The position numbers were made by a program, and so were the translations under genes. 39,069 bases of DNA. Source: Gnetum montanum. Taxonomy: Eukaryota > Streptophyta > Gnetopsida > Gnetales > Gnetaceae. Numbering within the stretch: position 1 is the stretch's first letter; each line of letters starts with the position of its first letter. Positions 37,401 through 39,069 of this stretch are shown in pieces. Below the pieces are notes generated by a model that had not been told where the DNA came from, searched no databases, and was given only the letters and a program-made list of their open reading frames with translations. The stretch is from NCBI GenBank assembly GCA_015680685.1, contig MNCI01010451.1, positions 328,366-367,434 on the forward strand, read 5' to 3'.

Positions 37401-37775
37401 ACGCTTTTATTGTAGATTCATGTTTACTTTTTGTTACGTAGAGAGATCACAAGGTTGTTTGCTTTTTAGTTTGTGCTAATTTCTGGTCTTGCTAATGTTT
37501 TTTAAATTTGATATCAGGTCGCCGTAATTTTAGTCTGCACTAAACAACCGAAGGTATTGTTCGTTCCAGAGACAAAAGATGCAAAACAAGCGTACAGTTG
37601 GCCGAGAGAACCGGAGTATCATCGAACAGAAATTGCTAGTTGGTTGGAACAACGTATATTTTTCCTTGGACAGGAAATGTTTGTCCTGGAAGCAAGGATG
37701 AAGGCCATTCATAATGAGTTAGAATTCTTAAAACTACAAATGCAATCCTTCGATAAATTAGATGTATCTAATTAA
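984..37775 (+). CDS. VAD1-like GRAM and VASt domain protein, 19 exons
   Basis: Joining 984-1093, 1304-1445, 4621-4680, 31754-31804, 31949-32014, 32404-32499, 32591-32692, 32852-33003, 33132-33328, 33573-33613, 33715-33802, 33894-33980, 34065-34119, 35813-35879, 35966-36062, 36209-36270, 36395-36485, 36736-37010 and 37518-37775 gives 2097 bases, 698 codons plus TAA, with no internal stop and matching phases at all 18 junctions. The order is a Ser/Pro-rich N-terminus, GRAM domain (about 90-205), acidic linker, VASt domain (about 330-490), one membrane segment (about 598-620) and a C-terminal helix. Known for the family: GRAM binds membrane lipid, VASt is a sterol-binding START-like fold, and the proteins act at ER-plasma membrane contacts; Arabidopsis VAD1 restrains vascular-associated cell death. 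The start is ATG 984, with an in-frame ATG at 999 as alternative. Sixteen donors are GT; those of introns 3 and 11 appear to be GC. No break suggests a pseudogene. Confidence 0.88.
1446..1864. other. Intron 2, left part: nothing recognised
   Basis: AT-rich sequence after the exon 2 donor. No open frame, repeat or RNA gene was recognised before the LINE relic that follows. Confidence 0.5.
1865..2945 (+). mobile_element. RTE-type LINE relic (pre-RT linker and reverse transcriptase)
   Basis: In shifting plus-strand frames this stretch follows the polyprotein of plant RTE-clade LINEs. A Trp-rich EETWWWRDKEQ segment opens it, then the linker with LAKI-type residues near 2100, the entry to RT at KNDKAAGPNAIPSEA (about 2345-2390), a PIYKSKGD segment near 2500, AYDRVP-like residues near 2755, DMYEGTTT near 2835 and a degenerate GLHQG region near 2905. 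There are many stops and frameshifts, no intact endonuclease before it and no 3' end after it, so it is a dead truncated copy in intron 2 of the host gene, in the same orientation. Confidence 0.7.
2946..3944. other. Intron 2, middle: nothing recognised
   Basis: AT-rich intronic DNA. Short open frames exist on both strands but resemble no known family. Confidence 0.45.
3945..4265 (-). mobile_element. L1-type LINE 3' fragment
   Basis: Several short blocks match the 3' part of the L1 relic at 28910-29230: GGGCAATTGCAGG and GGAGCAATTGCAGGG near the left end, ACATGAACTTTAGGAAT and ACATGAACTTAAGAATTAG in the middle, and ATAACCAAGCCTCACCA and ATAACCAAGCTTCACCA near 4128 and 29197. The second copy has about 80 extra bases between the last two blocks. 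No frame survives. Both are taken to be minus-strand remains of the region after reverse transcriptase in plant L1 elements. Confidence 0.5.
4621..4680 (+). CDS. Host gene exon 3, with a GC donor
   Basis: This 60-base exon encodes PFAESRSEEYRHLFHLPPEE, the conserved EEYR-LF-LP segment just before the GRAM domain in VAD1-like proteins. The acceptor is GCTATTGAACAG, in phase 0, matching the end of exon 2. The exon ends at GAG and the next bases are GCTAGT, so the natural join to exon 4 (VLIRDFNCA) needs a GC-AG intron. No GT donor nearby keeps the frame and the conserved PPEE-V junction. Confidence 0.82.
4681..5608. other. Intron 3, left flank: nothing recognised
   Basis: AT-rich intronic DNA between the GC donor of intron 3 and the large gypsy element. 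No protein, RNA or repeat was recognised. Confidence 0.5.
6263..6270 (-). promoter_or_regulatory. TATA box of the 3' LTR
   Basis: TATAAATA on the minus strand, followed by CCCCAATGAGCAA. The same box is at 22871-22864 in the other LTR. Transcription would start roughly 25-35 bases downstream, near 6235, and run toward 5609. Confidence 0.6.
6475..6562. repeat. 44-base tandem duplication in the 3' LTR
   Basis: Two copies start at 6475 and 6519, each beginning GCTATGCTTTGTAGCATAGC. The 5' LTR has a single copy around 23075-23120, so the second arose after insertion or was lost there. Confidence 0.85.
6475..7090. repeat. Array of TGCTACGC-type palindromes in U3
   Basis: Imperfect palindromes built from GCTACGC and GCGTAGC recur about every 100-150 bases: near 6475-6500, 6563-6596, 6686-6725, 6840-6880, 6980-7024 and 7050-7085. 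Each could fold into a hairpin of about 20-35 bases. Equivalent palindromes occur in the 5' LTR (23080-23620), and one also lies at 15541-15586 in an intron of the opposite-strand gene. They lie upstream of the LTR TATA box, where enhancer repeats are common. Confidence 0.7.
7233..8455. other. Element 3' region between integrase and LTR
   Basis: GC-richer than the host intron. Long frames on both strands cross this stretch, but none resembles a known protein and one runs through ambiguous bases, so none is called. It contains the N-flanked inverted repeat at 7249-7405. In Tat elements the stretch after integrase is a variable untranslated region or holds extra frames. Confidence 0.45.
7249..7405. 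repeat. 45-base perfect inverted repeat beside ambiguous bases
   Basis: Arm 7249-7293 is the exact reverse complement of arm 7361-7405, with about 67 bases between. Single Ns lie at 7358 and 7408, immediately outside the right arm. A perfect inverted repeat bounded by Ns in an old, mutated element suggests an assembly join rather than biology. Confidence 0.8.
8456..8705. repeat. Tandem array A after integrase
   Basis: About seven degenerate units of 30-36 bases, each containing GCTAGTTTA or GCCAGTTTA, then GTC, then AGCGGAC or a variant. The array ends eight bases before the integrase stop. Hypervariable tandem repeats in this position are typical of Tat-lineage elements. Confidence 0.8.
8713..9766 (-). 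pseudogene. Integrase, broken by stops
   Basis: Integrase inserts the DNA copy into chromosomes. On the minus strand the N-terminal zinc-binding HHCC module (HEGLCGGHI, then CDTC) lies at about 9750-9620. The catalytic core follows at 9560-9150, with TDNEPQFSS and the glutamate in NGQVEATNK. The C-terminal domain ends in the Tat-like run DMDGNE and YLKPYYI before a TGA at 8713. TAG replaces the expected Gln after CDTC, and frames change several times. The first catalytic Asp, expected in the WGLDLIGPI context near 9553, reads His (CAC). The enzyme is inactive as it stands. Confidence 0.85.
9767..10837 (-). pseudogene. RNase H region: gypsy RNase H end plus archaeal-type RNase H
   Basis: The first 55 residues end the RT-linked RNase H (YNKVERNCLALVFALKKWRH). 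From about residue 140 a second RNase H starts at ATLHIDGAST. Its middle, with TNNVAEYEGLLKGL, reads in another frame at 10343-10137, and its end, with NENTVADALATLAL, returns to the first frame near 10070, so two compensating frameshifts lie between. A second, archaeal-type RNase H after the first is a hallmark of Tat-lineage elements. A TAG at 9769-9767 separates it from integrase, where the frame otherwise continues. Confidence 0.82.
10791..12147 (-). pseudogene. Reverse transcriptase of the gypsy element
   Basis: Copies element RNA into DNA. The main frame (11972-10791, 393 residues) has a first acidic segment RICIDFWDLNKAT (FW where YR is usual), LSFMDGFSGYNQI with the expected Asp, and the catalytic YVDD at residues 231-234, then the thumb and connection into RNase H. 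Its end overlaps the RNase H frame through a frameshift near 10830. Upstream, another frame opens at 12147 directly after an acceptor-like CTTGACAG and runs 37 codons before a stop, with the RT frame picking up nearby. The motifs are largely kept, but the frame is broken at both ends. Confidence 0.9.
12268..12600. repeat. Tandem array B beside RT
   Basis: Degenerate units of about 55-60 bases; the last four share TGCTAGTTTAAGGTC followed by TTTTCGGA. The core motif is related to arrays A and C and has the same orientation. It lies just upstream of the TATA-like box of the opposite-strand gene. Confidence 0.8.
12770..12777 (+). promoter_or_regulatory. TATA-like box of the opposite-strand gene
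   Basis: CATAAATA within GGCCATAAATAGGG, about 160 bases before the proposed ATG at 12931. Spacing and composition suit a plant Pol II promoter on the plus strand, but only the box supports it. Confidence 0.4.
13545..14366 (+). pseudogene. Opposite-strand gene exons 2-3: FCP1/NIF-like HAD segment
   Basis: The first part reads like plant NLI-interacting-factor (FCP1-type HAD) phosphatase domains. A hydrophobic strand LIVLEIAGVLCYV stands where the family has LDxNGxL, FRKGAQEFLQYLLQHFSVIVWS matches the RPG-EFL-F-VGVWS run, and YNTLFV with LQNPPGIVY matches the late SNTLL-DD-NPP-T-I run. At both catalytic places the acidic residues are absent or changed (Glu for the first Asp, Ala-Arg for the later Asp-Asp), so it would be a pseudo-enzyme or the resemblance is only structural. 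Exon 3 continues with GVIGQCVGEYHTYPN and is not recognised. The fold call is by eye. Confidence 0.42.
14453..15505 (+). pseudogene. Opposite-strand gene exon 4: plant transposon-protein-like region
   Basis: This 1053-base exon keeps one frame with six stops (TAG at 14548, 14818, 14941, 15025, 15052; TAA at 15370). From about 14560 the pattern resembles the putative plant transposon proteins found beside gypsy elements: FRTRIQGVRVVIEINHQVF followed by GVPADG, then a helical region and HYPFYIVCLKRFAEFL. These have no proven activity. The exon ends in a basic, Glu-rich stretch. The adjoining intron 15506-15636 contains a TGCTACGC palindrome like those of the LTRs. Confidence 0.45.
15637..17336 (+). 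pseudogene. Opposite-strand gene exons 5-7: acidic and coiled-coil tail
   Basis: Exon 5 begins with a run of Glu codons and is rich in Glu, Lys, Pro and Ser. Exon 6 contains heptad-like sequence (QKAEQEKADLSAEVEDLKSR, about 16470-16530) followed by more helical, charged sequence. Exon 7 is short, acidic and Asn/Asp-rich and ends at TGA 17336. Introns 16188-16292 and 17114-17201 have good donors; the exon 6 acceptor TGGTAG does not restore phase. The tail suggests a protein that multimerises. No enzyme motif is seen. Confidence 0.5.
17512..17795. repeat. Tandem array C beside protease
   Basis: About ten units of 25-35 bases with the core TAGTTTTAGGCCATTTCGGGCC and variants, some joined by GTAGCATA. 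It begins just past the stop of the opposite-strand gene and ends about 170 bases before the candidate donor. The core is related to arrays A and B. Confidence 0.85.
17939..18835 (-). pseudogene. Aspartic protease of the gypsy element
   Basis: Cuts the gag-pol polyprotein. In the 284-residue frame from 18793 the catalytic region is VHVDDGAATNAIP (residues 88-99), where the gypsy family has D-[ST/G]-G, and the second conserved strand is GFNLILGRSWL near residue 160. The frame is the same as gag; only a TAG at 18835-18833 separates them. A proline-rich tail follows to a TAG at 17939, but the true exon may end at the candidate donor 17965. Confidence 0.85.
18836..21799 (-). pseudogene. Gag of the gypsy element
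   Basis: Gag packages the element RNA. One frame runs from ATG 21799 (alternative 21760) through to protease, broken by stops at 20971, 20929, 20905, 20293, 19999, 19714 and 19099 and by no frameshift that I can see. The N-terminal region is followed by a Pro/Gln-rich stretch. The capsid-like core at about 20500-20000 includes LPHFTKYNGEGDPNAHL and ALDWYRALP. A modified zinc knuckle, FCDYHQQCGHNIDYC, lies near 19565-19520. The C-X2-H and GH-X4-C spacing is the Tat form rather than the CCHC of other gypsy clades. Confidence 0.85.
21882..22174. repeat. Leader duplication, period 164 bases
   Basis: Two diverged copies in the untranslated leader share GCGACCGATCTG (21901 and 22065), GTAAACAACC and GGGTGTCA. 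The stretch lies between the primer site and gag. Confidence 0.75.
22191..22203 (-). other. Primer binding site
   Basis: TGGCGCTAGAAAG on the minus strand, six bases inside the 5' LTR. TGG matches the CCA end of a tRNA, and TGGCGC-type sites occur in Tat and Athila elements. The tRNA was not identified. Confidence 0.6.
22210..23761 (-). repeat. 5' LTR of the gypsy element, outer end lost in N
   Basis: It starts at TGTAGTGACCG and parallels the copy at 5609-7232, including the TATA box at 22871-22864 and the palindromic U3. It enters the N run at the point matching 7232, so the element start is unknown. Confidence 0.85.
23762..24709. other. Run of N, 948 bases
   Basis: Undetermined sequence. 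It hides the outer end of the 5' LTR, the target duplication and the junction to host intron. Confidence 0.99.
24710..25337. other. Intron 3, between the N run and the copia element: nothing recognised
   Basis: AT-rich DNA without a recognisable gene, repeat or RNA. Confidence 0.45.
25338..25821 (+). repeat. 5' LTR of the copia element
   Basis: Starts TGTAAAATGCAAGGCC and is alignable along its length with 28343-28830. It ends just before the primer site at 25825. Confidence 0.85.
25825..25836 (+). other. Copia primer binding site
   Basis: TGGTATTGGAGC, two bases from the plant consensus TGGTATCAGAGC that pairs with initiator methionine tRNA. Confidence 0.75.
25859..26840 (+). pseudogene. 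Copia gag, broken
   Basis: The first frame (25859-26230, 123 residues) has the copia gag start, with FNGTQDFMLWNSLM and later KTSKEIWDRLYLDH. Further parts continue in shifted frames: EHIEDFFVRLYECLKHID near 26270, an Arg/Gly-rich stretch near 26550, and a degenerate zinc knuckle near 26720-26770. There are many stops and shifts. Confidence 0.75.
26841..28010 (+). pseudogene. Copia protease and integrase remains
   Basis: A degenerate protease start (SWLIDSGC) lies near 26890. At 27410-27649 the GAG-pre-integrase domain is clear, with WHWKFGHNSYSNIEKM, then the C-X2-C pair in CEVCVQGKQ and the integrase start FDLLHLDLVGPM. Beyond 27650 the core continues in broken frames (FFVIVDDYSRYTW, then NRTLQDMVRCLLK). 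The integrase C-terminus is missing, and the sequence jumps to RNase H near 28000. Confidence 0.75.
28011..28342 (+). pseudogene. Copia RNase H tail
   Basis: The end of copia RNase H is recognisable: DNSAAIHLSKEHILHKKSKY, then YYFIKQEVKEGTI, YVDSTNQLANLLIKSL and a short tail before the 3' LTR. Its direct abutment to integrase remains shows that RT was deleted. Confidence 0.75.
28343..28830 (+). repeat. 3' LTR of the copia element
   Basis: Starts TGTAAAATGCAAGGCC like the 5' copy, preceded by a weakly purine-rich stretch. The right end is placed near AACACAA and is uncertain by a few bases. Confidence 0.8.
28890..30500 (-). mobile_element. L1-type LINE relic
   Basis: On the minus strand the RT of a plant L1 element is visible: ISDCQSSFVKGRQIIDEII and LRLKLDLSNPYD (about 30370-30200), the catalytic box as FVDD near 29950, and RLVSWQEKLLTMVARLPLI with PKEVLKRLEKLKCDFLW (29660-29500). 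Degenerate C-terminal sequence reaches about 28900. SWNAS near 30505 recalls the SWN start of the endonuclease, but the endonuclease body is absent. Many stops and shifts. Confidence 0.78.
30501..31520. other. Intron 3, right part: nothing firmly recognised
   Basis: A proline-rich open frame lies on the minus strand at 30923-30504, without a known domain; it could be a remnant of the L1 5' region. The rest is ordinary AT-rich DNA. Confidence 0.4.
31524..31569. repeat. Compound microsatellite (GAA)n, A-run, (CA)n
   Basis: About seven GAA units are followed by a run of A and about seven CA units, 185 bases before exon 4. Confidence 0.9.
31754..32692 (+). CDS. Host gene exons 4-7: GRAM domain
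   Basis: Exon 4 (31754-31804) encodes VLIRDFNCAVQKNILLQ, exon 5 (31949-32014) GHMYVFARYICFYSNIFGYE with KK, exon 6 (32404-32499) IIPLREITAVYKARTAGIFP and onward, and exon 7 (32591-32692) HFFGSFLSRDEAYRLIIDGW and onward. These are the conserved strands of the plant GRAM domain, a PH-like lipid-binding fold. All junctions are phase 0 with GT-AG signals. No substitution suggests loss of function. Confidence 0.92.
32852..33328 (+). CDS. Host gene exons 8-9: acidic linker
   Basis: Exon 8 (32852-33003) and exon 9 (33132-33328) encode a Ser/Asp/Glu/Asn-rich linker with no fold, as in family members. Exon 9 ends WRVEDMNSPR before donor GTGGGT. Its acceptor, GGGATGTAG at 33131, has a poor pyrimidine tract but is the one that keeps phase. 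Confidence 0.7.
33573..36485 (+). CDS. Host gene exons 10-17: VASt domain
   Basis: The eight exons read successively PEGYKMVAEAKFS, MDVKEFFQLFFSDDARRFLA, DFHCKRWSKDKHVGYVREIS, SKFANCQEVQRFRVYRN, YLVIETSQQMADVPYADSFR, GRWDVETVTGGVRECALRIF, GKIEQGAYDECRKVYSSWID and ANTLLQHREGG. This is the whole VASt domain, a START-like sterol-binding fold shared with the Lam/GRAMD1 sterol transfer proteins. Exon 11 seems to end at GAAG|GCCTGT, a GC donor: it gives the family-like CNDE-D-FHCKRW join, whereas GT at 33825 would insert eight extra residues. Confidence 0.88.
34314..34930 (-). mobile_element. L1-type LINE fragment in intron 13
   Basis: On the minus strand EGYANSKIFFRVTFKHHAHN (34680-34610), then IENGKIMKDKEEVGQIA, match the GDANSKFFHR and ENG...EEI segments between endonuclease and RT in plant L1 elements. 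Stops and shifts are present. This explains why intron 13 (34120-35812) is long. Confidence 0.55.
36736..37775 (+). CDS. Host gene exons 18-19: membrane anchor and C-terminal helix
   Basis: Exon 18 (36736-37010) encodes an acidic then polar stretch and SWNQPWLILVLAFALLFVLS; exon 19 (37518-37775) continues the hydrophobic run (VAVILVC), so one membrane segment spans the junction. A linker and a helix with heptad-like hydrophobics (LEARMKAIHNELEFLKLQMQ) end the protein at TAA 37773-37775. Family members anchor in the ER by this segment. No AATAAA was found close downstream. Confidence 0.88.
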
Positions 37776-38171
37776 CAATTTTTTGGCTTTTAACATAGAT
37801 CATACTGCTATTGGCAGCATAGATGCAATTCTTGAAAAGGAAACTAATGGCAGAATTGCATGATAATGCATGGCATTCCTAAAAATGCCAAACTTATAGT
37901 AAAATCCCCACGTAGTCCTTCAGGAAACTAATTGCCAAATTGTTTTATGATGCAGGGACCTTTGCTGCGTGTGAAATTTGCAATATAGTTTGCATGCCAT
38001 TGGTGCATAGGAAAGTTAAGCATGATCTGTCCGTATAATCGGCTTGCATTTTCATAAACATCTTAATTAAGTAGATCCAACATCTAATTTATTATTAAAT
38101 TACAAAGAAAAAGGTCTTATCATTTTCAGGAGTTAACATGGCAAGGTCTTATTAAATTACAAAGAAAAAGG
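37776..38171. other. Host 3' flank with a 25-base direct repeat
   Basis: AT-rich sequence probably including the 3' untranslated region. A 25-base string ending AAGAAAAAGGTCTT occurs at 38094-38118 and again at 38151-38175, right where GC-rich sequence begins. Confidence 0.6.
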
Positions 38172-39044
38172 TCTTGTGCTTGTTCGTGGAACTGGGCCTC
38201 TTGCTCGGCGCGAGATTGGGCCAAGGCCTCGTTCCACTTTGCCTCCCACTCCTGCCGTTGTGCCTCCCGTGCAGCAATAGCCGCCCATTGTTCGGCAAGG
38301 TGTAACTTCGCATCCCAGTTCGGGGGGAGGGCGCTGGGGGGGTCTGGTAAGGGACGCAAGCTGCGTTGGGAGCGGCGTCCCCAGGTGAGACTCGTAACGT
38401 GAGTTTCCGNTGAAATTTGCCGCTTGTTGGATGCTTTGCATGACAGACTCTCGCCTACTCCGATCAGCCGGTGAGTCCCCAGCGTCCGGATGGAATCGCG
38501 TTGACGTGCGTCGGATATGTCGCCTGAGCTCCCCCCAGGAGCTCTCACAACTTATGCCCAAGATGTTGTATGGGCAGCGTCTCCCCCCTAAGCCATTGAT
38601 GGGCACTGTGCTCATGTGCCCGGTCGAGCTGTCTTTGTCGCTGGTCTTCCTCTTCCTGCAAGCGTTCCTGTTCTTCCCTTGCCGCCTGCTCTTGGGCTCG
38701 ACGGGCCGCCTCCTCCTAGTGCAGCTCCTCCCTAACCTGGTCTCGAATCTCATCGATGAGCCGGGCCCGTGTAGCCTCTGCCATGAGTGCATGTTGTCGT
38801 GTCATCTCTTGTGCTTGTTTGTGGAACTGGGCCTCTTGCTCGGTGCGAGATTGGGCCAAGGCCTCGTTCCACTTTGCCTCCCACTCCTGCCGTTGTGCCT
38901 CCCGCGCAGCAATAGCCGCCCATTGTTCGGCAAGGTGTAACTTCGCATCCCAGTTCGGGGGGAGGGCGCTGGGGGGGTCTGGTAAGGGACGCAAGCTGCG
39001 TTGGGAGCGGCGTCCCCAGGTGAGACTCGTAACGTGAGTTTCCG
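38172..39044. repeat. 238-base direct repeat, copies 635 bases apart
   Basis: 38172-38409 and 38807-39044 differ at only a few bases. The first copy ends exactly at the N at 38410 and starts exactly where the AT-rich flank ends, so an assembly join is as likely as a true duplication. Confidence 0.85.
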
Positions 39045-39069
39045 GGCTAGGGGAGGTTGAAGTGGCAGG
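38172..39069 (-). pseudogene. Coiled-coil and J-domain coding relic, partial
   Basis: The minus strand is GC-rich and open from the window edge: a Pro-rich start, then a long charged coiled coil (WEAKWNEALAQSRTEQEAQF and onward) interrupted by one TAG near 38717. At a run of six G near 38590 the frame shifts by one, and the new frame reads CPYNILGISCESSWGELRRH, then TRFHPDAGDSPADRS. This is a J domain with the HPD motif needed to stimulate Hsp70. An N at 38410 follows, after which the coiled-coil part repeats (38409-38172). Composition and amber decay suggest a mobile-element gene rather than a host chaperone. Host and family are unknown. Confidence 0.6.

Noticed and set aside
38431-38940. 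169-codon plus-strand frame rich in Leu and Cys
   Set aside because: It is the reverse strand of the coiled-coil and J-domain sequence; its hydrophobic look comes from the complement of Glu/Gln/Arg codons.

Overview
The window looks like nuclear DNA of a seed plant, most likely a gymnosperm. The clues are one spliced host gene with a 27-kb intron, that intron filled with old and heavily mutated LTR retrotransposons, and L1 and RTE LINE relics in several introns. The species cannot be told from the sequence.

Host gene (+ strand, about 984-37775). Nineteen exons can be joined without a frame break into a protein of about 698 residues with a GRAM domain, a VASt domain, a C-terminal membrane segment and a C-terminal helix. 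This is the layout of plant VAD1-like proteins. Exons 1-3 lie at 984-4680 and exons 4-19 at 31754-37775. Intron 3 (4681-31753) appears to use a GC donor.

Inside intron 3. A Tat/Ogre-like Ty3/gypsy element lies on the minus strand, from its 3' LTR (from 5609) to its 5' LTR (22210-23761, running into a 948-base run of N). Right to left it reads 5' LTR, primer site, duplicated leader, gag, protease, a 5.8-kb block, reverse transcriptase, RNase H plus a second archaeal-type RNase H, integrase, tandem repeats and 3' LTR. The 5.8-kb block carries a second gene on the opposite (+) strand: seven exons, about 1,130 codons, its own TATA-like box, an N-terminus resembling FCP1/NIF-type HAD phosphatases, a region resembling plant transposon-associated proteins, and an acidic, coiled-coil tail. 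The block starts and ends at phase-compatible splice-like sites on the minus strand, so it may be a greatly enlarged form of the intron known between protease and RT in Ogre elements. This is the most unusual part of the window.

Downstream in the same intron are a decayed Ty1/copia element with a deleted RT (25338-28830, + strand) and an L1 LINE relic (about 28900-30500, - strand). Intron 2 holds an RTE-type LINE relic and an L1 fragment; intron 13 holds another L1 fragment.

Edges. At the left, 1-480 looks like a minus-strand LTR piece with a palindromic U3 and a TATA box. At the right, 38172-39069 is a GC-rich minus-strand coding relic with a coiled coil and a J domain, partly duplicated around an N.

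Almost all retroelement reading frames are broken, and the in-frame stops are mostly TAG. All exon joins are by eye from splice signals, phase and family resemblance; no search or RNA evidence was available.
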